A DNA stretch of 64,000 bases from Lonicera japonica (GCA_021464415.1 CM038469.1:17400501-17464500), one strand, 5' to 3'. Counted from the first letter of the stretch, positions 49,308 through 61,259 are shown. The notes: generated by a model not told the origin, from the letters alone. A program made the numbers and translations.

Positions 49308-50125
49308 GTTATGAAGAAATCCCGTTCAAGCTCCGAGTTTTCATGAGGAAACTATATAAGTAGTGATAGCAGTAGCAGGTGCACTAGTATTGGTTGCTAC
49401 ATTTGATGTGATCTCGGCCATTTTAAACAATATTTCCCCCCAAACATACAAACCTAAGGTGGACAGATTAACTAAGGTAATAAAGGTGGCAGACGTGGCC
49501 AAAACAGTCATGGGGGCCAAGGGCAGCTGGGTAAATCCGGTGGACATTTAACACAATGCTCTAATTAAACTCAGAGCAGACGGTTAGTGGAAGCTACTGT
49601 CAATCCAATTATCAAACTCAGTAGTAACAACAGCCATAATCTAATTATTGTCCCAACCCACTACCAATAGAAAGAGCACTTGGAGGCCACGTTTCTCATT
49701 TAATCCCACTATAGACCAAGAGGATCATACATATATGGAAGGTATTCTTATCCTCTTCTCTATGGAAATTAAAGTGTTGTTTAACATGAGTGTATCACAT
49801 TCATTCATTTATTCATCATGTGCATATAGTTTGGGTTTGTAAACTAAAAGACTAAATTGCCCCATTAGCTTCGAGTCACATTGGGTAGTAGTGTTGACAT
49901 CAACAGGTATTGCACTGCCATCATCACCTTCCTCAAGGTTGTCATATGGAGGATGACTTTATTATTATGGATATTAGTCCTTACGATCTAATCCTCAGAA
50001 TAGATTGGTTAACTAAATACCGTGCCATATCGATTATGATGCTACGAAAGTCACTATTACGCATCCGTGGGAAGATACTGTTGTTTTCTTTGGTTAGAGA
50101 TACAAGATGTACCCCATAACTTATG
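49308..50125 (+). pseudogene. gypsy gag C-terminus and protease remnant (host element)
   Basis: Frames give SVSHSFIYSSCAYSLGL (about 49,785-49,840), where the DTGASHSFI protease motif of gypsy elements has lost its Asp, and DFIIMDISPYDLILRIDWLTKYRA (shown in part: SPYDLILRIDWLTKYRA, about 49,970-50,025), matching the conserved Y.VILGMDWL..Y.A. A Gly/Gln-rich, gag-like stretch lies before it. Stops are frequent. Confidence 0.78.
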
Positions 50126-51330
50126 CAATTAAAAAAGAGCAGAGGAATTATGTTGGCTGGCTTAATAGTATTGCATAAGGGGAAGCCATATATCTTGCTC
50201 CATATGACGTGCCCGCCCGCCATCAACGAGTTTGTTGATGTTTTAACTGAGGATTTTCCTAGGTTGCCTCCGCACCGGGATATCAAGTTCTCCATTGACC
50301 TTGTCCCTGGCACCGCACCAATTTCCATCACCCCGTATGGATTAGTCTCTGCCGAGCACAGGGAATATATTGGCTAGCTTAATAGTATTGCATAAAGGGG
50401 AGCTATATATCTTACTCCTTATGACATGCTCGTCATCAACGAGTTTGTTGATGTTTTTCCTGAGGATTTTCCAAGGTTGCCTCCGCACTGGGAGATTGAG
50501 TTCTCCATTGACCTTGCGCTAAGCACCATACCAATTTCCATCACGTCGTATAAATGAGTCCCTTTTAAGCTTAAAGAACTCAAGACTCCATTAAAGGATC
50601 TTTTTGGCTAAGGGATTTATCCGTCCTAGTTCGTTTCCTTAGGGAGCACCCATATTATTTTCCAAGAAGGCCAACGGGTCATTGCGTTTGTGCATTGACT
50701 ATCGCTAATTAAATCGGGTGACTATTAAAGAGAAATACCCCCTTCCTTGCATCGATGACCTATTTGACCAATTGTGTGGGGCTTATTACTTCCCAAAACT
50801 TGACTTGAGGTTAGGGTACCATCAATTAAGAGTCCTTGAAGAGGACATTCCTAAGGTTTCTTTCCGCACTCGTTATGGCCATTTTGAGTTCTTGGTTATG
50901 CCATTCAGGTTGACCAATGCACTTGCAGCCTTTGTGGATCTTATGCATCGTATTTTTCGACTATTTTAGATCAATTCGTGGTAGTATTTGTTAATATCTA
51001 CTCTTGTTTAAAGGCCGGACATAAAACTCATCTATGAATAGCCTTATAGTTACTTAAAGATCCTCAGATTTATGCAAAAAAATTTAAGTGTGATTTATGG
51101 AAGGAGGAAGTGCAATTCTTAAGACATGTCATTTCCTATGGCGGTATCTCCATAGACCCAGCCAAAGTTGAGGCCATATAAAATTGGCATTGACCTACTA
51201 ACGTAATAGAGAACCAAAGTTTTCTTGGATTGGCTACCTACTATAGACATTTTGTTCAGGACTTTTCCCGTATCTCCGTGCCACTTACGCACCTGAGAGG
51301 GGCTAGGATACGTCATTTAGTGTGACACTT
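50126..51330 (+). pseudogene. gypsy reverse transcriptase remnant (host element)
   Basis: Visible in order: FVDVLTEDFPRLPPHRDIKF and DLVPGTAPISITPYG (50,240-50,345), a duplicated copy of this part, LKELKTPLKDLF, RVIAFVH (from R.C.DYR), [54 protein letters not shown] (50,718-50,935), FVVVFVNIYSCL (degenerate FVVVFIDDIL; both Asp lost), EEVQFLRHVISYGGISIDP and FLGLATYYRHFVQDFSRIS. The loss of the active-site Asp residues and several stops make it inactive. Confidence 0.88.
50140..50573 (+). repeat. 217-bp tandem duplication within the RT remnant
   Basis: 50,140-50,356 and 50,357-50,573 both run from a GGCT.GCTTAATAGTATTGCAT block through CATCAACGAGTTTGTTGATG to ATTTCCATCAC. The copies differ at a noticeable number of positions, so the duplication is old or joined two diverged elements. 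Confidence 0.75.
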
Positions 51331-51359
51331 CTTAATTAGGATTTGGCTGTGTTTTGATG

Positions 51360-51926
51360 TAGTTGGATCATGTTATCGCTTATGCTTATCGTCTGTTAAA
51401 GATTCATGAGAAGAACCACCTCACTTATGATTTAGAGTTGGCAGCAGTGGTTTTCGTGCTAAAAATATGGTTCCACTATCACTATGGGGAGAAATTTGAT
51501 GTGTATTCAAATCATAAAAGCCTCAAATACATCTTCACTCAAAGGGATTTAAGCCAAATGAAACGTCGTTGGGTATAATACCTTAAAGACTACGATTTCA
51601 CTCTTCAATATCACCCTACAAGGTGAACGCAGTTATTGCCTTGAGCCGGAAGTCCTAGGATTCAATTTCAATTTTGAAGGGTGCTTCGAGTGGAGACTAA
51701 TGGAAGAGCTCCAGCGGTACAATCTAGTGGTACGTCATCGCGAAAACATAGCATTCCTTTCTAACTTGGTTCCTAAACCCGTAATGTAGATATGGGTAAT
51801 TGAGGACCAATAGCATGATAAGAGTTTAGTAGTATGTTTGAATTAACTTCTAGCTGGGGTAATGCTTGAAGGTTTCACACTAGGTAATGACGATGGTTTG
51901 AGATATAAAGTTAAGCTTGTTGTACT
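51360..51926 (+). pseudogene. gypsy RNase H remnant and connection domain
   Basis: [55 protein letters not shown] and QMKRRWV, then LKDYDFTLQYHPTR, match the gypsy order [41 protein letters not shown] and RRWLE.LKDYD..I.YHPGKAN. An 'LLAG' and 'GFTLGNDDGLRYKVKL' stretch follows to the insertion point at 51,927. Confidence 0.85.
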
Positions 51927-53584
51927 TGTGAACACCCCATTTTATAACCCTCGCAAAAATTTGATCTCTTAACAAATGAGCACACACGCATGCACACACA
52001 TTCATACATGCATACATACCCCACAAATGTGATACAAGTAAAAAAAGGAAGCAAAACGGATTTCCGAATAAGAAGTTTCAAGAATAACCAGAAGCTTTCG
52101 AAAATAAAAAACTATCAATTTCACTAGAATTCTGAATGGAAGCCATCCCTAATTCTTATCATCCTCTAACTTGGAGAATTGTTACACATTTCTATCAAGA
52201 GCAACATGCTAAAAAATTAGCTCAATCCGATGGCAAAATCTCTAGAAATTGATAAAACTGGCAGTTCACTTTGATTATTCAAATGAGAACCTTCCTGAAG
52301 TCCAATTGAGCTCAAATTTGGTCAGAATATGGGTTTTTTTATGAGGAATGACATAGTAAAAAATCAGAGCAATCAGATATTTCTTTTGTTCGATAGAATA
52401 AAAACAGTACTGGGATGAATAAGATTGTCTTGTGGACATAATTTTGAAAATTGTGTCCACACAATGCAATCAAATTGTCTCCACACGAAAAAAATTTCAA
52501 AAATTGTGTCCACACATGACACAATTGCATTGTGTCTTGTGGACAACCCCCTACAGTCTCTTTCGGCTATAAATAGACATGCACTGCTCCATTTTTTTTA
52601 TCATCAATCAGCTTTGGAAATTTAGGAATTGAGCTGTAAAATATTGTTCCTCTATTTTCAAGGCTCTCAGATGATTTTTAACTCAGTCAGAATTTATTTA
52701 TTTATCTGTCTTCCCTTTCTCTGATTATAATCGATCAATCACATTATTAAATTACTGTTATCTCAAAATCAATTCAAAATCCATATTTTAAACCTGTTTT
52801 CAAAACTAAAGGCGTGAAACAAGTTGTAACAATTTTAAAATTAATATATATTTATTTGTTAATTTTGTAGAATGCATATTTTGTCAGTTTCATTTTAGGA
52901 AGGAACAGTTAAGCATTTGTATCTAGCTTAACCTATAAATCGTGGTACTAATGTAAATATCCAATATGAGAGTAACATATTCATCAATGCCAATTTAAAT
53001 TATTAAACTGTGGTATATTATTAACGAACGAATCTCGATGACTACTGGATATTCGATTCCAAATCGAAACAACTTTCGAAAAGTCCTGAGCTTTATCAAA
53101 AACACTTGTTTTCTATTTATCATTATCAAATCAAATTTTCAAATTACACACACTGATTTCCAAAATCAAATTGGTGGAATACGAAGCACATGCTTTCAAT
53201 CCCCACCCGAAATTATGTTTTTCTTAAACTATGGATTGATACGCAATAATATCAATAAGAATGCAAATTTTCGATTATAAATACATGCATATCCTACTTG
53301 GAGACCAAAAGGGTGAATTATGGTGTCTAACACCTTCCCGATTTGTAACTTAATCCCCGAACCTTTGAATAAATTAGTTTCCCATTAATTGTGTTTAGGA
53401 GGCCGTTTAATCCATAAATGTTCATCTTTCATACATAATTTTATTTGTTTAGTATAACAAACTGGAGACTCTGATTTCCCTTACATAATTTCATCACATT
53501 TTCTCCCAATTAAAATGAGTTGTTTTTCAAATAAACGGGAAATTGGAGGAATCGCTGCCCATGGGGGTTGGAGTGATAACGCGG
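51927..53584 (+). mobile_element. LTR-type insertion splitting the host pol gene (family E)
   Basis: It starts TGTGAACACCCC after GTACT (51,922-51,926). Pol sequence resumes after GTTCT (53,585-53,589), one mismatch from a perfect duplication, and reading across gives KLVVLRVPKFNIELKEAI, in frame with the integrase zinc-binding part. The right terminus reads CGCGG rather than CA, so it is altered or I misplaced it by a few bases. A TATAAATA box lies at 52,568-52,575 with repeated motifs just upstream. No coding domain is seen. It is probably a 1.66-kb solo LTR. Confidence 0.6.
52451..52575 (+). promoter_or_regulatory. LTR promoter: repeats plus TATA box
   Basis: TTGTGTCCACACA occurs at 52,451-52,463 and again at 52,504-52,516. 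ACACAATGCAAT (52,459-52,470) is inverted at 52,524-52,535 (ATTGCATTGTGT). TATAAATA follows at 52,568-52,575, then an ATCAATCA-rich leader. The arrangement resembles U3 enhancer repeats ahead of a TATA box (inference). Confidence 0.55.
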
Positions 53585-53824
53585 GTTCTCAGAGTGCCAA
53601 AGTTCAATATAGAGCTTAAAGAGGCCATCCTGGCCAAAGCTCATAATTCTAGATTTTTTATTCATCTGGGTGGTGCCAAGATGTATGAAGATCTTAAACG
53701 TACCTATTAGAGGCAAGGTATAAAGTGAGACATGGCTCAATTTGTTTCCCATTATTTATTGTGTTACGGGATTAAAGCCGAACAACAAAGACTGGCAGGT
53801 CACCAATGAGGTATAGTTCAAACG
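53585..53824 (+). pseudogene. gypsy integrase zinc-binding remnant (host element)
   Basis: Frames give ELKEAILAKAHNSRFFIHLG, GAKMYEDLKRTY, FVSHYLLCYGIKAEQQRLAG. This corresponds to the H2C2 zinc finger of gypsy integrase (AH.S....HPG..KMY.DLR..Y.W...K.....V..C..CQ..KAEHQ.P.G). The first Cys of the CxxC is missing or altered (HYLLC). It is cut by the solo LTR at 53,830. Confidence 0.82.
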
Positions 53825-54856
53825 GTATGTGTGGCACCCCAAATCCCGTTAAGAGGTTTCATCCTTTGGGACCCAGTTTATCACAGATGTCGTACACTGA
53901 TGGCGGGTAAACAAAGTAATAATCCCTATGAATAATGTAAAATTTATAATCTAATTAATAAGACTAAGTTTAATTCTTATAGTCCATGCACAACATGAGA
54001 TATGATGATATATCAACTAGCCTCCAACGAGGTCCCAAATACAAATCAATAATTCCTCAATACATACATAAGTGCTAGTGGGAATGTAATACATATCATT
54101 AACTTCCGAATAAATAGAATATTAAGAACATCGGTCCTTTTGTTGTGAGGGGCCCTTAACTAGCTAATGGTAGAGCTAATGGTAGAGAGGTAATCTAAGG
54201 AGTAACGTCTTTCCTCTTCCCTTTCCCCGAAGTACCTATAGATGTACCTATATAGAAAAATAACAGGAGTGAGTCAAATGGACTCAATGGGAACCATATA
54301 ATAGATTTTATATAAAAATAGTATTTGGAAATCCTTCGTATGAGTTTATAAGATAAATCAAGTGTGTTAAGTTGTTGGAGAAAGAAACATTTGCGTAATT
54401 ATGTAAAATGCTCCAACCATGTGTAAAGTATACCCCTTGTCAAATGAAATCTTATGGCTCAATTAATATACGTTTTATCTCATAGGTCTCAAGCCATAAT
54501 CCAGCTAATCCTCGTGTATTTCCAAGCGTACACCAAGTTTGCATTTCGTGCATTTCACCCACGTAGCAGTAGGGCTTCACGTTAGTTTTTGTGCACAGTT
54601 CTAGGTCTTGCACTTAGGAGACTATGTCCTGACTTTCGGCCAAGTCCAATGTAACACCTTGTGTCCAAATTTCCACGTTAATCCTTCTCCAAAGCCTGGT
54701 TAAAGCTTAAGCTCCATTGAGGGGTGAACTTTTGGTTTCAGACCCTTATTAGTTGATCCAACACTTCTAACATGTCAGATTTAGCATATTGAGTTTGCGG
54801 GATCAATCATTTCTTAATTCGGGTGGTCCGAATTGAAGTCGAGATGTCAATCACGT

Positions 54857-55522
54857 TGACGCGAACCCGGATCGTCTTTCCTAGCCAGGCTAATGGATCC
54901 TCAACCCTTGAACTACAAACGTAGCAAGAACCTTGGAATACGTCGAAAAGATGGAAGATGGAACCTCAACCCAACGCTTAAAGAAGCGCGAACCTCGGTA
55001 TAATGAATGACGCCACAATCTAGTGTGATTGCTAGATTGATAAGTCAAGAACAATTGAATTTACTCAATTCAACATGTTCAACATGCTCTTAAAGAACAC
55101 AAAGAGAAAGCTCTCAATTTAATTAATCATCATAACTTTTAATTAATAAAACAATAATGTGCCTCCTTTAAATAGGAGAAACAAAGCTAGAATCCTAATT
55201 CAAAAAGGAAACTAATTCCTACCTAGAAAAGGAAAATAACTTCTAGAATAATCCTAACACAATAAGGAAAATAATAATAAATAATAAGGAAACTTATTCA
55301 AAAAGGAAACTACTAATCTAATTCCTAATTGAATAATAAAATAAGATGACTAAAATAAACTCCTAAATAATTAAGGAAATAATATAGAAGTCTTGAAATT
55401 CTATGGAATTCTTTTTGAATTTCCATGCTCTATCCTTGTAATTCATCAGGTATGGATCATCATTTAGAATGCCACAAACCACCATGGTTGAATAGAAATT
55501 GAAGCTAGTCATGATCATATCA
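54857..55522 (-). mobile_element. inner solo LTR 1 of the nest (family A)
   Basis: 666 bp, TGACGCGAACCCGG...GATCATATCA on the + strand, perfect CACGT duplications at 54,852-54,856 and 55,523-55,527. The left 350 bp match the family A element at 20,513; the right part is largely different sequence. Confidence 0.9.
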
Positions 55523-57456
55523 CACGTGTTTTCACTTTATGCGATTTCTTAATTTTTGCTAACTTTGAGATATCGTAACTTCTCAGTTTCTTATCCAATC
55601 AAGCCCTTGTGATCGCTTATTTCTAGGTTTTGAGACATTTTACAACTTTTATGTTTTGACCAAAAGCCAATTCAGGGTCCTTGTTGGTCAAGACAGCGTG
55701 CGAAGCGAGCCGTTCGTTAAAATCTGACCGTTCGGTAAAATGGTGGCAGACTGCTGTCTTTGACAGATTTCTAGTGTTAATCTAGCCACAATTTGGGGAA
55801 ACTTTCTCTTAGGAAGTTGTAGATCTTTGAATTAGCTTTCCTTCGTTATATGGATCATCCAAATCCAAGTTCTGAACAAGGAGTTATAACCAAAATACCA
55901 ACAGTGCACTTTTTGCTCGGAGTAAGATCGATCTTACTAGATCTTACTCATTAGAAATTGTTGAGAAAATAGACCAGTGCACATTTTGCCTTCACTAGGA
56001 TCGATCTTACAAGTAAGATCGATCTTACTCATCAGTACATGCCTTATTTTTGACCCGTTTTTTTCATCATTTATCAAACCAAAACACCCATTTTGAGCCA
56101 TTCCACCCCACAACCTTCAAGAGGGTTCTAAAGAAAAATGGAGAGGAGATTCTTCAGTGATTTTCATGATTCTTCATCTCTACCCAAGATTGAAGCCCTA
56201 AAACTTCATCTTTACACTATTCATCATCTTTTACATTCAATTTCACCATGGGAGCTCAAGGAGGAGAGCTAAGGTTTCGGGATTGGACATCTACCCTTCT
56301 TCAAACACTCAAATCTCGCGTATTATCCTCAATAGAGGTGGGAACACTAATCTTAAACTCGTTTTTCAAACTACTATGCGTTGTATTAGAGATTTCATAC
56401 AAAAATGGGAATTTTGATGAAAAACCCTAGGTTTGTGATGTGCATGTGGGTTTGTTTGGTTTAAGGTTAAATTGATGGTGCATAAGGGTGGATTACCACG
56501 TATATATATCATGTATTATCAACTATCATCTTGCTATGAGCCATAAACTTGCATTTACATATTATACCCATTTGGTAACTTGGTATGTGAACTAGAAATT
56601 TGGGGTTTTGGGGATTTATGGTTAGAAAATGTTTGATTGTGAGTTATAAATGGTAGATACACACAAATCCATCATTAGTTACGAGTGTTGAGCTTTATCC
56701 TTGAGGTTTGTACTAAAAACTCACGAAGGTGGAGTAGTATGTAATAATCATTGGGTTAAGTGCCTTATATAAATTACGGTTAGGACTTGTAATGAGAATA
56801 CAACCTTGACGCGTTATAATAATATTATAAACCCAATTTGGTGAGGTGTAGGTTGCCGTAGTCACCATTATAGAAGGCTAGCGAGCCGTAAATGTACCGG
56901 TTAGACGAGAACCATGAAAACTAAGGCTTGGTTAGGTATGATGACATAAGGACTTTGAATAAAATCCATTCAGCCCTAGTATTTCATACATGACACATGA
57001 TGCGATACAAAGTATTGATAATGCACTAGTCGGCCATAAAACTTAAATAATGCCATGATAAGAAAGCCGTGAATGATGGCATGATAATGATGCTTTTGAT
57101 GATGATATATGAATGGTGTACTATTGTATTTTTGTATATATACAAACATATTGGTTTCCATATATATGGGCTTATTACATATATGTATACATGTGAATGA
57201 TGGCGAGGTCCTTGATGTGAATTACTTTACCGGTGCTACGTAAACGAGCTATACACCTTAATATCTTACTATGACTTAATTGTGGGATGGATTGCGTGAT
57301 TATTGAGAAATATATACATTATATGACTGTTGTTGATATGATATATGATAGTGGGATTGCATAGTTCATGATGGTCCTGGGTTTGGTCTCTAACGATTGG
57401 GGCCGAAATTTGGGACACAGTCTCCTAGGTGCAAGACCTGAAACCGTGCACGGAAA

Positions 57457-57665
57457 CTAACAGGAGGCCCTGCTGCCACGTGGGTAAAAGGCCACGAAAT
57501 GTAGACCTGGCGATGCTTGGACGACTATTAGTATTATGATTAGATATTGAGAATACGAAAACTAATGGGAGGCACTATTGCTGCGTGGGTGATAGGCCAC
57601 GAAATGCAGATGCAAATGAACAGGAGGCCCTGCTGCCGTGTGGGTGAAAGGCCACGAAATGCATA
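57457..57665 (+). repeat. three-fold repeat of a family B LTR segment
   Basis: The segment AGGAGGCCCTGCTGCC...GTGGGTGAAAGGCCACGAAATG occurs three times here (starting about 57,460, 57,566 and 57,618), but once in the truncated copy at 6,459-6,500. Confidence 0.75.
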
Positions 57666-58849
57666 CCTCTTTGAGGAGAATACTTGTATTATTATGATGT
57701 GGTTGATCATTGAGAATAAGAGACTATGTCTCGGATGATAATGATACGTCGCGAAAACGGATGAGATGGTGGTGCATGATATGTGCTATTGGATTATATA
57801 TTTTTTATTGTTTTATGTGTGCTGCTATATATATGTATTGCGAATAACATGCAAATACATGTGGATTGTATTGAATGGTTTGAATATGCATAAAGACGAG
57901 TTGGCTAACATAATGGATTAACACATAAAATGGAAATCAAGGACAACTATTAACCCTTATATATATAACACGGGCTTATGAACATGTTTAGACTATGAGA
58001 ACAGTTGGCCGGATAGTAGTGTACACAAAATATGACAATCATAGTTAAAGGAATAACTAGTAGGATGAATGCCATAATTTAGCAATGAAGCTTAGTAGTC
58101 GACCAAGTATAGAACGCATAATGAATGATAATTAAAGAGGAAATAACGAATACTTGGCCCTTAGTCACTGACTCTCGTATGAGCACGCAATAGTTGGGTA
58201 GTAGTGTTGCTACACGTTCTAGAGCGAGTCGACTTAGCATGACGAACCTTAGGAAGCTAGAGTTTGAGATGATAGCCTTAGACCAACGATCCTCTAGTGA
58301 TACTAGAACACATGAGGGGTGATGTGATCTCGGATCGTTTTTCCTAGCCAGGTTAATGGGTCCTCAACCCTTGAACTACGAAAGTGCAAGAACCTTGGAA
58401 TCACGTCGAAAAGATGGAAGGCGGAACCTAAACCCAACCCTTGAATGCAAGAATCGAACCTCGGTATAAGTCGAAGACGCCACAATCAATTAGTGGAGAA
58501 TTGATTGATAAGTCAAGAATTAGTTTGAATGATTAATTCAAACAATTCAACAAGTTCTAGCAAGAACTCAAAGTGTAGAACACTCAATTTTTGATTAATA
58601 ATAACTTGATTAAGAAACATTAATGTACCTCCTTTAAATAGGAGCAAACAAAACAAAGAATCCTAAAAAGATAAGGAAACTAATTCCTTTTTAAAATAGG
58701 AGTCCTAAATAAAAGGAAAACTAATTAAATATTATCTCCTATCAAAGAAAGAAAGAAATTGCCAAAATAATAATAAAACTAATTAAATCCTTCGCTATCC
58801 GGTCGTGAAAACACGCTAGAAGAATAAAATTGAAATTCGGACTTAAGCC

Positions 58850-58992
58850 GTGCCCACGCCTTATCAGAATAGCACTTCTGTCTTTTGGATACAATTTTCG
58901 CAGTGCCCACGCCTTATCAGAAGAGCACTTCTGCCCTTTGGACACGATTCTAGCTTTGACGCGCCCACGCTTTACGCAAACACATCTTCTGT
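58850..58992. repeat. 53-58 bp tandem repeat, about 2.5 units
   Basis: Units begin at 58,850, 58,903 and 58,961 with G(T/C)GCCCACGC, followed by ATCAGAA.AGCACTTCTG in the first two. Confidence 0.75.
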
Positions 58993-59074
58993 TTTCTTCT
59001 CATTTGGTTCCATATCTTCTTGGCTAAGAATTGTCATCCATTCTTGTTCATCATCTCCTTGAACGCTTCTCCAA

Positions 59075-59158
59075 GCTTCAGCTTTAGTCATCAACTCTTG
59101 GACCATGATCACGAGTGCTTCAGCTTTAGTCATCAACTCTTGGACCATGATCACGAGT
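59075..59158. repeat. 42-bp perfect tandem duplication
   Basis: 59,075-59,116 and 59,117-59,158 are identical as read. Being a multiple of three, the unit preserves the minus-strand frame. Confidence 0.85.
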
Positions 59159-61259
59159 GCATCATTCGGAACCCGAATGGGGTCTGCATAGTCTTCATTC
59201 CATGATCTAGCTCTGGTGCTATCCTTGGACTCATCAAGGGGTTTATCCTATGGAATGCCTAGAGGTGAGATCGGTTAGTCAGGTAGAGCTTCCGGTGGCT
59301 AAAATAGGAATCTTGGAGGGTTCAGCGTGCACTTCAGTGTGACTTGCATTGCGTAGCATGTTTTCAAACTAATGCAATAAAGTAAAGTATTTTCTTATAT
59401 ATAAAGATGCTCACGCTTGTGACTGCAACGTGTATTTTCTATACAAACTATTATAGTTCCCACTGAGCCCGGATTTGGCTCATTCCATCTTTCACCAGTT
59501 TTACAGGTCCAACTCCCAGGGTGGCGTGTGATATCTGAGTATAGAAGGTCTCTGACATCCTTAGTATATTTTTAGTCCTTTTCGGGAAAGGACTAGGTTA
59601 TATAAATCATTTGGTTCTACTTTGTTGTAAATGGACTCTGTTAAAGTATTCTATGTCGGTTTTGACTTATGAATCGTGTTCTTTGTAAACTTGTATAAAT
59701 GGTTTTCAATATGTGGAGTGTCTTCAAATGTGATTAGTTGTGGACGTGTTTGTGTGTAATGTTTCAAAACTCTACAGGTTGGTTTATTGTTCAAATAAAC
59801 TCCACATGCCGAAATTTTGTAAAAAGGGATTTACTATGAACAATATTTTAACTAAGAAAAGTTTTTAAAAGTCGTGATTTTACATTTCAAAATCCGCCGT
59901 CGCGCACAGCATCTGTGATTAACTGGGTCCTGGAGGTGAAAATCTCATAACGAGATTCAGGGCGTCACATCCAATGAGACCATACCTAAGACCGATTATG
60001 GACTAGCGCTAAAAAATAATCTCAACACAATTATCCCCGGCTTTCTCTCTAAAAATAATTGTGTCGTATACATGTATTCCTATAATCATATATAATATAA
60101 ATAATGTAACTAATAAGGGAAATGTTGTGCAAATAACTCCAACAAGTATAACGAATTATTTAATATGTGTTTCGTAAAGAAATCCCACTCCTTGGACCTT
60201 TAAGAGAGAACACAAGTTTCATATCAAAAGTTATTAACAATAAAATGAGGTCCAAGTGGGTTTTAGTGCAAATCAAATAATTAGTCACAATTTATTATTG
60301 AATCATGTGATTTGAACTATATTTAGACTATTTGAATCATCAATTTCAATATCAAAACAAATCCCAATATATATTAAAAAACCCTTTTAAACAAGCTAGG
60401 TTTTTGTATGAACATGCGGTAAAATCATGATCAAGCAATAATAAGTTGTAAAATAAGTTTTAGTACAATATTCCCACCTCAATAAAGCTAGATCTTTAAG
60501 TTTGGAGGGTTGAACTAAGTTAAAATCCACTAAATCTCGAAATTCCAAATATTGAAGCATTGTGCCCTAACAATTGTGGGAGAGGAGATAAAGAAGATGA
60601 AGATCAAGAAGATGAAGTCTTGTTTTTAGGATGAACAAAGAGGTGAGAAGCCTTCTCTGAAACCCTCATAATTTAGCTCTCAAACCTCTCTTTTTCCCTT
60701 GGATGTGTGTGGGTAGAAAATGGGGGTTTTAAAGTGTTAAAATGGTGAAAATTAAGTCAAAATTTGCTGGGGCATGAAGCTAGATCAATCTTGGGACTCC
60801 ACTAGACCACCTAGATCGATTTAGGTCCAACTTAGATCAATTTAGGTCACTGCTACACTATCACTTGACTTTGGAAACTCGAAATGAAACTTGAAATGAT
60901 CAAATCTCGACTCGGGCCAAACACGAAAATTGTAGAGGGGAATGAGAGGAAGATGTAACCACAAATGGGGAGTCGTTTGGACATCGGATAAAGAAGTTAT
61001 GGCCTCTCAAAGTTGGCCAAAAATCAACAAGTTGCAAAAAGTCAAAACATACGATTATTAACTCGTTTTCAAATCAAACCACCCGAATAAGAAAATGATT
61101 GTTTTCGTGAACTTCATATACCTAAAATTACATGGGAGGAGTGTCATGTCAACTAAGAAGAGTCTGAAACCAAATATTCATGTCCTAACAAGGATTAAGC
61201 CTTAATCAGGCTTAAGAGGATAATTTGCACGGAAATGGGATACGGGGTATTACAGTATG

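Larger units (their letters stand above)
58320..59236 (-). mobile_element. inner solo LTR 2 of the nest (family A, enlarged)
   Basis: 917 bp, TGATGTGATCTCGG...GGACTCATCA on the + strand, perfect AGGGG duplications at 58,315-58,319 and 59,237-59,241. The left 480 bp match family A. The right part contains a 53-58 bp repeat (58,850-58,992) and a 42-bp repeat (59,075-59,158). On the minus strand, 59,234-58,972 is an open frame of 87 codons ending in a stop, with ALVIMVQELMTKAE present twice; I do not recognise it. Confidence 0.88.
54650..59969 (+). mobile_element. middle solo LTR of the nest (family B, opposite orientation)
   Basis: It reads TGTAACACCTTG...GGGCGTCACA, with perfect TCCAA duplications at 54,645-54,649 and 59,970-59,974. 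Without its two nested family A solo LTRs it is about 3.7 kb, longer than other family B LTRs because of internal expansions such as 57,457-57,665. AGTAAGATCGATCTTACT occurs at 55,921-55,938 and 56,012-56,029. Confidence 0.9.
53830..61254 (-). mobile_element. outer solo LTR of a three-level nest (family B)
   Basis: It reads TGTGGCACCCC...GGGGTATTACA on the + strand, with perfect GTATG duplications at 53,825-53,829 and 61,255-61,259. Without the nested solo LTR at 54,650-59,969 it is 2,100 bp, close to the 2.0 kb of the family B copy at 29,620. CCTAGATCGATTTAGG-type dyads lie at about 60,790-60,855. Confidence 0.88.

Noticed and set aside
51927..52407. CA followed by GTACT at 52,401-52,407 as the right end of the insertion starting at 51,927
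   Set aside because: Sequence after it is not the interrupted pol gene; pol resumes at 53,585 after GTTCT, so the match is chance.
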